Positions 17,224 through 24,906 of a stretch of DNA of 48,566 nucleotides are shown here, piece by piece. The position numbers and the translations under genes are program-made. The notes beneath the pieces were generated by a model, which was given only the letters and a program-made list of their open reading frames with translations, searched no databases and was not told the origin of the DNA. Source of the stretch: Myxococcota bacterium (GTDB taxonomy: Bacteria > Myxococcota_A > UBA9160 > UBA4427); the NCBI GenBank assembly GCA_030748735.1, contig JASMLK010000156.1, forward strand, positions 1 through 48,566, read 5' to 3'. How positions within the stretch are numbered: position 1 is the first letter of the stretch; every line of letters starts with the position of its first letter.

Positions 17224-17808
17224 GTGAGAGGCTTGCAGCTCGAATCCAACAAGCGCGACCGCGCCGTCGACGCCTGGCTGGAGAAGCACCTCGACGGGCT
17301 CGTCGACCTCTACGAACACCTGCACGCGAACCCCGAGCTTTCTCTCGAAGAAGAGAAGTCGGCTGCACGCATGGCGAAAGAACTCCGCGCTGCCGGCTAC
17401 CGCGTGACCACGGCTGTGGGTGGGCACGGTGTCGTGGGCGTGCTCGAGAACGGCCCCGGCCAGACCGTGCTGATTCGCGGTGACATGGACGGCCTGCCGG
17501 TGCGCGAAGAAACCGGTGTCCCCTACGCGAGCAAGGTCGAAGTCACACGCGAGGACGGCACCCGAACCGGTGTGATGCATGCGTGCGGCCACGACGTGCA
17601 CATGACGGGACTCGTCGGCACGGCCCGGCTGCTCGCACAGACGCGATCCCTGTGGACCGGAACCATCGTCGCGATCGCCCAACCGGCCGAAGAGCTCGGG
17701 CGCGGCGCCCTCGCGATGATGGACGACGGCCTATTCGAACGCTTCCCACGCCCCGACTACACGATCGCGCTGCACGTCGAATCGGGGGTGAGGCGAGGTG
17801 CTCGGTGA
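17224..17808 (+). pseudogene. Truncated M20-family amidohydrolase (N-terminal half only)
   Basis: 194 residues from GTG 17224 cover only the first half of an M20D aminoacylase/hippurate hydrolase, normally about 400-440. Metal-site elements are present: RGDMDGLPVREETG, MHACGHDVHM and the base QPAEE. The homology runs to ALHVESG near 17790, where relatives continue into the dimerisation domain. Here the frame gives VRRGAR and stops. The expected remainder is absent from the next 250 bases in any frame, so a deletion or rearrangement (or an assembly join) lies near 17790. Without the second domain the enzyme should be inactive. An upstream in-frame ATG at 17128 overlaps the divergent VOC gene and is less likely. 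Confidence 0.8.
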
Positions 17809-18009
17809 CCCAGAGCGCCGAGCGCACGCGGCGACGCACTCGCCGCACGGCAGCCGAATCCTCCGCGTTGCGCGGAGCGAGAACCCGCCGCATGAACGCA
17901 GAAGGTTCGAAGGGCCTTTCCGGCGAGGCCCTCAGATTGCGCGTCGCGATCAGTGCGTAGCGCCCTCCGCGTCGCAGTGGCAGCAGTGGATGGACGAGCA
18001 ACGAATGGG
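17809..18009. other. Gene-free region with two hairpins downstream of the broken M20 gene
   Basis: 201 bases without coding bias. A perfect hairpin CTCCGCG-TTG-CGCGGAG lies at 17861-17877 and a second, GGGCCT/AGGCCC with an eight-base loop, at 17912-17931. They could be transcription stops or a structured repeat. No T-run follows. Confidence 0.45.
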
Positions 18010-18327
18010 TCACCTGCCCGTCAGGAGCCGGGTCATCGCGAGATTCTGCGTGATCGGCGACGCGAACTCGAGCTGCAACCACTCGCCGAGCGGGAGACGA
18101 CTCGTTCCCTCGGCGGGCCAACTCGAGACGAGGATCGATTTCTTCACCTCGTGCGAAGCGGTTCGGTCGGGGTCGGCTTCGGGGGGGCTCCCGGCCGCGG
18201 GTGAATCACTTCGCACGCGCTCGGGTTCGCGGTCTACGACTGGCGGGGCCTGCGATTCGCCCTCTCGGCAAGCGAGCGGCGAGAGGAGCACGGCCAGTAG
18301 GAATAGCGATGTGATGGAATGGGGCAT
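18010..18327 (-). CDS. Small putative lipoprotein
   Basis: 105 residues from ATG 18327. The leader MPHSITSLFLLAVLLSPLAC ends in a cysteine, giving a plausible but not textbook lipobox. The mature part is a Pro/Glu/Asp-rich linker (about 22-55), then KKSILVSSWPAEGTSRLPL and EWLQLEFASPITQNLAMTRL. The codon third positions are mostly G/C along the whole frame, which supports coding. The 3' half could be one Ig-like strand set, but I recognise no family. Confidence 0.6.
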   Translation of the reverse strand: MPHSITSLFLLAVLLSPLACREGESQAPPVVDREPERVRSDSPAAGSPPEADPDRTASHEVKKSILVSSWPAEGTSRLPLGEWLQLEFASPITQNLAMTRLLTGR

Positions 18328-18498
18328 CGCTGCATTCGCGGCATAGCGACGCGTCGACCGCATCGCGCAACCGCATCACACGCGCTTCGACGCGATCCGC
18401 AGTCGCGAGAACGCACCCGCGCGGAAACCCGCGCGTGTTATGGTCTCGCGGCTTTCGCGCCGAGCCGCCCGGTCTTCGACCAAACCGGAGGACCCCCG

Positions 18499-19248
18499 AT
18501 GTCCGAAACGTCCGAAACACCCCCGCCCACCATGCCCAAGGTTGCGCAGTTGGCATCGCGCCTCGGAACCTTTGCCCCGGCCTGCGCGATCTTCGGACTG
18601 CTGTTGGTCCACGTCGGGTTCATTCCGCCTCTGGGCGCATTCATGTTCTTTCAGATCGCCCTGCTCTGCGGCCTGCTCGCCCTTGGGTTCGGCATTGCCA
18701 CCGTGATCGTGACCCGCAAGGATCCGGAGGGCCCGGGGCGAAGCGCCGGCTGGCTCGGCATGGCAGCGGGCGCCCTCATGCTGACCATCACGGTCGCCGG
18801 GATGGGGGACGGTCCGGGGGGGCACCCGATCAACGACATCACGACGGACCTCGACGACCCGCCGGTCTTCGCAGAGCCGAGCGAGGTGACCGATTTCTCG
18901 GGACGTGACATGAGCTACCCGCCGGACTTCGTCGAGATCGTCCGGAGTCTCTACGCGGACCTGCGCCCGGTTCAGGACTCGCGTGCTCCGCAAGACGCCT
19001 ACGCGCACGCAATCTCCACCGCGGAGCAGCTCGGCTGGGAAATCGTCCACCGCGACCCGCAAGCCGGCACGATCAACGCACGCGAGACCTCGATCGTGTT
19101 CAAGTTCGTCGACGACATCGTGGTCCGCATTCGCCCGGACGGGAGCGGCAGTGTGATCGACCTGCGGTCGAAGTCGCGTGTCGGGAAGAGCGACCTCGGC
19201 GCGAATGCAGAGCGCATCCGCGGCTTCGTCACGGCATACGGGGCCTGA
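18499..19248 (+). CDS. Membrane protein with DUF1499 domain
   Basis: 249 residues. ATG 18499 follows CGGAGGA. After a Thr/Pro-rich start come three membrane spans: about 26-47 (FAPACAIFGLLLVHVGFIPP), 52-72 (FFQIALLCGLLALGFGIATV) and about 88-102. The rest, from about 113, is a DUF1499 domain with PINDITTDLDDPPVF, the core W-EIVHRDPQAGTINA, VFKFVDDIVVRIRPDG and IDLRSKSRVGKSDLGANAERI, which are the family's hallmark blocks. Function of DUF1499 is unknown. TATGGT at about 18438 may be a -10 box. Confidence 0.88.
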   Translation: MSETSETPPPTMPKVAQLASRLGTFAPACAIFGLLLVHVGFIPPLGAFMFFQIALLCGLLALGFGIATVIVTRKDPEGPGRSAGWLGMAAGALMLTITVAGMGDGPGGHPINDITTDLDDPPVFAEPSEVTDFSGRDMSYPPDFVEIVRSLYADLRPVQDSRAPQDAYAHAISTAEQLGWEIVHRDPQAGTINARETSIVFKFVDDIVVRIRPDGSGSVIDLRSKSRVGKSDLGANAERIRGFVTAYGA

Positions 19249-19270
19249 TTCCGGCGAAGCGCCGAGCCTC

Positions 19271-20083
19271 TCAGCGACCGTGGAATTCCGGCGTGCGCTT
19301 TTCGAGGAAGGCCGTAAAACCCTCGACGAAGTCCTTCGACTTGAACAGCGGTAGCAGCTGCAGGAACACGTGGTGGATGTTCGCTTCGAACGATTCCACC
19401 TGCGCCATGCGCATCATGCGCTTCGTTGCCTGAACGGCGAGCGGTGCGTTACCGGCGATCTCGCGTGCGAGCTCCATGGCCTTGTCCATCAACTGGTCGG
19501 CGGGAACGACCTCGTTGACGATGCCGAATTCGAGACACTGCTCGGCCGAAAGGGTGCGGCCGGTGAACATGATCTCGGCCGCACGCGACCAACCCACGAT
19601 GCGCGGGAGCAGCCACGTGCCCCCGCTTTCGGGGATCACCCCGCGGCGCGTAAAGGCGGCGGACATCTTGGCCTTGTCCGAGGCGATGCGAATGTCGCAG
19701 CCGAGCGCGAGGTCCATGCCATAACCCGCGGCCCCACCGTTGAGGGCGCAGATCACCGGCTTTTCGACGTTGTGGAGCACGCTGGGCGGTGCGTCGCGAA
19801 GGTCGATCGTGCTCGCGAGGGGACCGACCCCACCCTCCCCGAACTGGGACGATTCGCCGTCGAATCCCTTGCCGGCAGCCTGGTCCTTCAAGTCGAGCCC
19901 CGCACAAAAGGCACGGCCAGAACCGGTGACCACGATCGCGCGGATGTCGTCGTCGCGATCCAACTCGACGAGCGCTTCGGAAAGCCCCGCGAGCATGCCT
20001 CCCGAAATCGTGTTCATCTGCTCGGGACGGTTGAAGGTGATGACGCCTACGTGGTCCTTCTTTTCGACGATCAGTGCCGACAT
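19271..20083 (-). CDS. Enoyl-CoA hydratase/isomerase (crotonase family)
   Basis: 270 residues. The CoA-binding and oxyanion parts are visible in VTGSGRAFCAGLDLKD and NGGAAGYGMDLALGCDIR. The catalytic acid of classical hydratases (Glu144 in the rat enzyme) corresponds to the Asp in GMDLA, and Glu164 to the Glu of IPESGGTWLLPR, so activity is plausible but not certain to be hydration. The C-terminal trimerisation helix region ends in FLEKRTPEFHGR. It lies downstream of the FadD-like ligase on the same strand with an AMP-ligase fragment in between, consistent with a beta-oxidation operon. Confidence 0.88.
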   Translation of the reverse strand: MSALIVEKKDHVGVITFNRPEQMNTISGGMLAGLSEALVELDRDDDIRAIVVTGSGRAFCAGLDLKDQAAGKGFDGESSQFGEGGVGPLASTIDLRDAPPSVLHNVEKPVICALNGGAAGYGMDLALGCDIRIASDKAKMSAAFTRRGVIPESGGTWLLPRIVGWSRAAEIMFTGRTLSAEQCLEFGIVNEVVPADQLMDKAMELAREIAGNAPLAVQATKRMMRMAQVESFEANIHHVFLQLLPLFKSKDFVEGFTAFLEKRTPEFHGR

Positions 20084-20397
20084 GGCGATTCCTTTGTTCT
20101 GTTCGAACGCGCGTGGGGCGCGAAGCGCGCCTTGTACGCGGCGATCATGCCCTCGAGATACTCGTTGCCGTTGTAGAGATAGAGCCCGACATGATCCTGG
20201 CCCGATTCCCAGTTTTCAAGTTCGCTCCGCTCGCGGTAACAACCGAGCCCGGCGTTCGCGAACACTGCTGCAAGGCGTCGAGTGCGATCGGTGACGTCGC
20301 TCCAGCTGAGACGACGGTCGCGAAACACGATGCACTCGCGGTCCGGTACGGCTTCGGCGATCGCCTCGTGGATGCTTGCGAGGTTGTAGAGCGACAC
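20071..20397 (-). pseudogene. N-terminal fragment of an AMP-dependent acyl-CoA synthetase
   Basis: 108 residues that match only the first 90 or so of a FadD-type ligase: SLYNLASIHEAIAEAVPDRE, FRDRRLSWSDVTDRTRRLA, HVGLYLYNGNEYLEGMIAAYKARFAP. The natural chain would continue for about 430 more residues with the ATP motif; here it turns into HARSNRTKESPCRH and stops 13 bases inside the crotonase gene. It is a different protein from the intact ligase at 20406, so it is a remnant of a second ligase rather than a split gene. Deletion of the remainder up to the crotonase start is the simplest explanation. It may still be translated. Confidence 0.8.
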
Positions 20398-20405
20398 GAT
20401 CTACT

Positions 20406-22040
20406 TCATGCCTCCTGTTCGCCCAGCGCTACGCGCCTGGCCCATGGATAGTCGGGCTTGCCACTGGGCGAGCGTTCGATGCGGCCGACCAGGTGGATCT
20501 GCCGCGGGATCTTGTAGCCGGCGATCTTGGTGCGGCAGTGCTCCTGGATCGACTCGAGCGTCGGCGTCGCCCCCTCGCGCGGCTCGACCACCGCCGCAAC
20601 ACGGCTGCCGAAGCGCTCGTCGGGAACGCCGACCACGACGGCGTCGTAGGCGTCGGGGTGATCTTTCACCGCCGCCTCGACTTCTTCGGGATAGATCTTC
20701 TCTCCACCCGAGTTGATCGAAACCGATCCGCGCCCGAGCAACGTGATCGTTCCGTCGGCTTCGAGTTGCGCCCAGTCGCCCGGGATCGAGTAGCGGGTTC
20801 CGTCTTCGGTCGTGACGAAGGTCTCGGCGCTCTTCACCGGGTCCTTGTAGTACTCGAGCGGGATGTAGCCACTGCGCGCCACCTTGCCGCGAACACCCGA
20901 CCCCGGTTCCAGCGGCTCGAGGTTCCCGTCGAGCACCGTGGTGCCGTGGCCCGCCTTCACCGTCGGCCCACCGCCGAGCATCGCAGTGTTTCCCCTGGTG
21001 ATGAGCGCCATTCCGTTCGCCCCGCTTTCCGAAGCGCCGATGCTGTCGATGATGAGCAGGTTTGGAAAGAAGTCGAAGAAGTCGTCCTTCACCGTGGGGG
21101 AGAAGATCGCGGCGGTACTCACGACCAGGAAGAGACTCGAGAGGTCCAGCTTCTCTTTCGACGCTTCGCCATCGCGCAGCGCTTCGACCATGGGGCGCCC
21201 CATGGCATCTCCCGTGATCATCAGAACGTTCACCTTTTCGGCGACGACGAGACGCCAGGCTTCGTCGGGTTCGAACTTCGGCACGAGGACGACCTTGCCA
21301 CCGACGAAACTCCCGGACATCACTGCCCATTGCGACGCGCCGTGCATCAACGGTGCGATGGGCAGCGATACGCGAGGCGCGGCTTCGGCCTGTCCCCGCG
21401 CCACCATGTCTTCGGGGCGCTTTGCGGCTTCGCCCGTCTGGGCGTCGATTCCACCACCGAGGGCGAAGAAGACGTCTTCGTGGCGCCACACCACGCCCTT
21501 GGGCATACCCGTCGTGCCGCCGGTGTAGAGGATGTAACGATCGTCGGCGGAACGCGGGGCAAAGTCGCGCGCTTCGGACGCTCCGGCCATCGCCGCTTCG
21601 TAGTCGATACGATCCAACAGGCTCGCGTCGTGGGCGGGCGTTCCGTCGTCGATCTCGACGACGTGTTGGAGGTCGGGCAGCGCATCGCGTACGGCCGCGA
21701 CGCGCGGCAGGAATTCGCGTGCCACCACGAGCGCTCGAAGATCGGCGTTCTCGAAGATGTACGAGAGTTCTTCCTCGACGTAGCGGAAGTTGATGTTGAT
21801 CCAGACCGCGCGGATCTTGAACACCGCCCACAGGGTTTCGACCCACTCGACCGAGTTGTAGGCGTAGATTCCGACGTGGTCGCCGGGGCCGACGCCCTCG
21901 GCTGCGAGGTGGTGGGCGAGTCGATTCGCACGCGCCTCCATCTCGGCATAGGTGTGGCGCTTGCCGTCCGCCACGATGTACTCACGGTCGGCGAAGTGGT
22001 CGACAGCGTTCTCGAACAGGTCGGCGAGGTTGAATTCCAT
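20406..22040 (-). CDS. Acyl-CoA synthetase, FadD19-like
   Basis: 544 residues. Activates a carboxylic acid to its CoA thioester through an acyl-adenylate. The ATP-binding motif is YILYTGGTTGMPKGVVWR, followed by EDVFFALGGGID. In my memory this WRHED...LGGG block is typical of the mycobacterial steroid-CoA ligases FadD17/FadD19. Other motifs: the linker YSIPGDWAQLEADG, the hinge region LGRGSVSINSGGEKIYPEEVE and the catalytic lysine near the end in RSPSGKPDYPWAR. ATG 22040 starts on family sequence (MEFNLADLFENAVDHF); the frame is open further upstream but with unrelated residues. It is upstream of the crotonase gene on the same strand. Steroid side-chain or branched-chain acids are likely substrates, by inference. 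Confidence 0.9.
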   Translation of the reverse strand: MEFNLADLFENAVDHFADREYIVADGKRHTYAEMEARANRLAHHLAAEGVGPGDHVGIYAYNSVEWVETLWAVFKIRAVWININFRYVEEELSYIFENADLRALVVAREFLPRVAAVRDALPDLQHVVEIDDGTPAHDASLLDRIDYEAAMAGASEARDFAPRSADDRYILYTGGTTGMPKGVVWRHEDVFFALGGGIDAQTGEAAKRPEDMVARGQAEAAPRVSLPIAPLMHGASQWAVMSGSFVGGKVVLVPKFEPDEAWRLVVAEKVNVLMITGDAMGRPMVEALRDGEASKEKLDLSSLFLVVSTAAIFSPTVKDDFFDFFPNLLIIDSIGASESGANGMALITRGNTAMLGGGPTVKAGHGTTVLDGNLEPLEPGSGVRGKVARSGYIPLEYYKDPVKSAETFVTTEDGTRYSIPGDWAQLEADGTITLLGRGSVSINSGGEKIYPEEVEAAVKDHPDAYDAVVVGVPDERFGSRVAAVVEPREGATPTLESIQEHCRTKIAGYKIPRQIHLVGRIERSPSGKPDYPWARRVALGEQEA

Positions 22041-22096
22041 TTCGGGGCCCTCGGTCTGGCGTAGATGCAGGCGTTGCGGGGTAGCGACGGGCGGCG

Positions 22097-22102
22097 AGCA
22101 TA
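22097..22102 (-). promoter_or_regulatory. Putative -10 box (TATGCT) for the acyl-CoA synthetase operon
   Basis: On the minus strand TATGCT lies about 57 bases before ATG 22040. No convincing -35 box is present. Visual prediction only. Confidence 0.3.
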
Positions 22103-22291
22103 CCACCTGGGGGGTGGCGAAAAGATTCGTGTCTTGCGGCAGATGTCGCACCCGTGGCCTGGTCGCGCAGGGAAAACGCAGCCCACGCGCAAACGCGATG
22201 CGCCCTCGTTCCCGGGAACCCCTACCGTTGGCGATCGACGCGATCGGGCGCGCTTCCACGATGCCGAGCGAAACCAACCACCGAGGACCCC

Positions 22292-22756
22292 ATGCCGAAA
22301 CGTCGCGACCTCGTTCGCATGAGCGAAGAAGAGATCTGGAAATTCATCGAATCGCAGAAGACCATCCAGGTCGCCACGATCAACAAGGACGGGGCGCCCC
22401 ATGTGATGCCGCTGTGGTTCGCGATCGAGGACGGCCGCATCGTGCTCGAAACCTTCACCAGGTCCCAGAAGGTGGTGAACCTCGAACGCGACGATCGCAT
22501 CACGCTGCTCTTCGAAGACGGCGACCAGTACCCGGAACTCCGCGGGGTAACGATCTACGGTCGTGCCCACCTCGTACGCGACCTCGACGAAGTCCATCGC
22601 CTGCACATGGCCGTCCTCGTGCGCAATCAACCCGAGGTGCCCGTCGAAGCGCTCGATCAGGCCACGGCGTCCATGGCGGCGAAGAAGACCGCCATCGTGA
22701 TCGAGCCCCAACGCTTCGTCAGCTGGGACCACCGCAAGCTCGACGTCGCCTACTGA
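22292..22756 (+). CDS. PPOX-class split-barrel protein, probable flavin/F420-binding reductase
   Basis: 154 residues of the pyridoxamine-5'-phosphate-oxidase-like split barrel. The opening strands SQKTIQVATINKDGAPHVMP and LWFAIEDGRIVLETF, with TRSQKVVNLERDDRITLLFE, fit the TIGR03618-like F420-binding branch more than PdxH, because the PdxH C-terminal substrate motif is missing. ATG 22292 was chosen over 22154, since family sequence begins after it and GAGGA lies upstream. Its stop overlaps the end of the convergent gene at 22750 by seven bases. Cofactor (F420, FMN or haem) is not determined. Confidence 0.82.
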   Translation: MPKRRDLVRMSEEEIWKFIESQKTIQVATINKDGAPHVMPLWFAIEDGRIVLETFTRSQKVVNLERDDRITLLFEDGDQYPELRGVTIYGRAHLVRDLDEVHRLHMAVLVRNQPEVPVEALDQATASMAAKKTAIVIEPQRFVSWDHRKLDVAY

Positions 22757-23676
22757 CCGGGGCTGTTGCAGACGCGCAGGATGTAGTGCATCGCGTCGAG
22801 GGTGCCGGCAACGCGTGCAGCTGGCTGACTCGCCGGCTCACCCACGCTGCCGTCGTCGAGCTGTCCGTCGAATAGCTGCGTGAGCAACGCGTTGGCGTCG
22901 AAGGACACGCCGGGGATCGCGGACGCCTCGCAGTAGAAGAGTACGCGCATGACGTCGGCCGGCGTGTATTCGTGTGCGAGCCAACCGCGCTCGAGTTCGC
23001 GACCGCACCACGGCAGCGCCGCTTCGCGTTCGTCGTCGTAGACGTTGGTGAAGTAGTGCGCAAAGCCCGCGACGGCCGGCCAGCCGTGGCCCCGAATCGT
23101 GTCGACGGACCAGTGCTGCGCAAGGAACGCCCCCGCACCGCGCAGCATTTCGGGACGTGCGGAACGCATGCGTCCGAGGAAGCCTGCGGTGAGCGCGGTG
23201 GCGACCACGCGCCCGATCGGCTCTTCGCCTGCCACGTTCGCCGGGCCAAAGCTTCCATCTTCTTCTTGCGCCGCGAGCAACGCAGCGACGATGCGATCCC
23301 CCGCCGGCTCGTAGAGACGACCCCAATCCGCCAGCACGCTCAACACTTCGAGAGTGCCGGTGAAACGGGTTGCGTCATTTTCCGCCTCGTCAGTGAAGAG
23401 TGCCTCCAACATCGGCGGAAGCACCTGGCCCATGCGCCCTGGCCGACCTTCCGCGCCCACCTGTTCGTCGATGGCTTCGACCCCACGCTCGACCCCTTCG
23501 ACCTGCACCAGGATGCGCGCGCGCAACCGCGAGAACTCGTGCCCCTCGCGTTCGACGAAGCCATAGGCGGCTTCGAGCGCACCGGCCGCACGTTCGCGCA
23601 GCGCAGCGGTCCCCTCGTCACTTGCCGTGTCGCTCTGGCTCGGGGCCGCATTCAGGATGTCGAAGGAACCGCTCAT
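22750..23676 (-). CDS. Alpha/alpha-toroid-like protein of unknown function
   Basis: 308 residues rich in helices, with repeating blocks of about 50: LSVLADWGRLYEPAGDRIVA, AAQEEDGSFGPANVAGEEPI, AAGAFLAQHWSVDTIRGHGW and FDGQLDDGSVGEPAS. The Q-EEDGSFG type block resembles the QW repeats of squalene cyclases and prenyltransferase beta subunits, so an alpha6-alpha6 barrel is likely. I see no DxDD or DCTAE catalytic motif, so cyclase activity is not supported. It diverges from the deoxyhypusine-synthase-like gene. ATG 23676 has only a weak ribosome binding site. Confidence 0.65.
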   Translation of the reverse strand: MSGSFDILNAAPSQSDTASDEGTAALRERAAGALEAAYGFVEREGHEFSRLRARILVQVEGVERGVEAIDEQVGAEGRPGRMGQVLPPMLEALFTDEAENDATRFTGTLEVLSVLADWGRLYEPAGDRIVAALLAAQEEDGSFGPANVAGEEPIGRVVATALTAGFLGRMRSARPEMLRGAGAFLAQHWSVDTIRGHGWPAVAGFAHYFTNVYDDEREAALPWCGRELERGWLAHEYTPADVMRVLFYCEASAIPGVSFDANALLTQLFDGQLDDGSVGEPASQPAARVAGTLDAMHYILRVCNSPGQ

Positions 23677-23734
23677 GATCGGCCGGGACCATCCCTCATC
23701 GCAAAGCGAACGACAACCGCGCGCGCGTACTCGC

Positions 23735-23740
23735 TACACT
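23735..23740 (+). promoter_or_regulatory. Putative -10 box (TACACT) for the deoxyhypusine-synthase-like gene
   Basis: TACACT in the 156-base divergent gap, with ACGACA 19 bases upstream as a weak -35 match. It would leave a leader of about 85 bases before ATG 23833. Confidence 0.35.
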
Positions 23741-23832
23741 GCGCGCCTTTCGCACCCTCCCCCGCCGCAACGAGGCGCCTTCGCGCCGACGCCATCGAAC
23801 AGGGGCTGCGGGACAGCAGGAGACCCGCTCCC

Positions 23833-24888
23833 ATGGTCGACTTTCGCGACGAAGCCAACTACCGAACCGGCCACGACGATGACCTCGAACCCCTCGAAGC
23901 CCTCGATCTCGTGACCAGCGACTCGGTCGACGCCCTGGTGCGCGCCATGTCGAACACGGCCTTCGGAGGCCGCCGCCTCGGCGAAGCAGCCGATGTGCTC
24001 GAAGCCATGGTGCGCGACGAGCGCTGCTTTCGCGTCGTGACGATTTCGGGCGCGATGACGATCGCAAAGCAGGGGCTCATTCTCTGCGAGATGATCGATC
24101 GCGGCTGGGTCGATGCCATCGTGACGACGGGTGCGCTGATGACCCACGGCCTGGTCGAGGGTGCCGGGATGCAGCACTTCAAGCACCGCGCGTCGATGGA
24201 CGACAGCGACCTGTTCACCCGCGGTTACAACCGTGTCTACGACACGATCGAACTCGAACAAAACCTCGACGACGCCGAGAAGATCCTGCGCGAAGCCCTC
24301 GGCGACGTCGACGACGAGACCATCCTCTCGAGTCACACCCTGCTCGAACGACTCGGGCGCTACTTGCAGGACCACGTGCGCGGTCGCGCGATCCTTGCGA
24401 GTGCGGTGGCGCGCGAGATCCCCGTCTACGTCCCTGCCTTCACCGATTCGGAACTCGGGCTCGACCTCGCGATCTACAACCATGCACGCAGGCAGGAGGG
24501 GCGCCCCGCCCTGCGCTTCGACCCCTTCCTCGACCTCGACGACTTCGCCGATCGCATCCGCGCAGCCGAGGAGATCGGCATCTTCACCATCGGCGGAGGC
24601 GTACCGCGCAACTGGGCACAGCAGGTCGGTCCCTACCTCGAGATCCAGCGCGCACGTCTCGATCGCGACGAACCCGCACGCCGCTACCGCTACGCCGTTC
24701 GCATCTGTCCCGAACCCGAACACTGGGGCGGACTCTCCGGCTGCAGCTACACCGAAGGCGTGTCGTGGGGCAAGTTCGTTCCCGAAGCCGAGGGCGGACG
24801 CTTCGCCGAGGTCTTTGCCGACGCCACGATCGCGTGGCCGCTGGTGGTGCGAGCCGTGATCGAACGCCTCGAAGCTTCGTCGGGCTGA
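23833..24888 (+). CDS. Deoxyhypusine synthase-like enzyme, probable homospermidine-type synthase
   Basis: 351 residues, an NAD-dependent aminobutyl transferase fold. The lysine that forms the enzyme-imine in deoxyhypusine synthase lies in a VSWGK motif; here it is K314 in TEGVSWGKFVPE. Other conserved blocks are TISGAMTIAKQGLILCEMI, IVTTGALMTHGLVEGAG and FTIGGGVPRNWAQQVGP. Bacteria lack the eIF5A substrate, and bacterial members of this family have been linked to homospermidine synthesis from putrescine or spermidine. That role would connect it to the arginine decarboxylase at the window start, but which amine it accepts is inference. The open frame extends far upstream; ATG 23833 is where family sequence begins. 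Confidence 0.88.
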   Translation: MVDFRDEANYRTGHDDDLEPLEALDLVTSDSVDALVRAMSNTAFGGRRLGEAADVLEAMVRDERCFRVVTISGAMTIAKQGLILCEMIDRGWVDAIVTTGALMTHGLVEGAGMQHFKHRASMDDSDLFTRGYNRVYDTIELEQNLDDAEKILREALGDVDDETILSSHTLLERLGRYLQDHVRGRAILASAVAREIPVYVPAFTDSELGLDLAIYNHARRQEGRPALRFDPFLDLDDFADRIRAAEEIGIFTIGGGVPRNWAQQVGPYLEIQRARLDRDEPARRYRYAVRICPEPEHWGGLSGCSYTEGVSWGKFVPEAEGGRFAEVFADATIAWPLVVRAVIERLEASSG

Positions 24889-24906
24889 GCGAACAGCACC
24901 GCGGCG

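Noticed and set aside
17543..18121. 192-codon minus-strand frame across the broken M20 gene
   Set aside because: Overlaps a real M20 coding part antisense and is Arg/Ser-rich, typical of a shadow frame.
20406..22040. Idea that the 20071-20397 fragment and this ligase are one split gene
   Set aside because: The large gene has its own complete N-terminus, so the fragment is from a different ligase.
20376..22064. 562-codon open frame on the plus strand
   Set aside because: Antisense to the FadD19-like ligase, with no recognisable motif.
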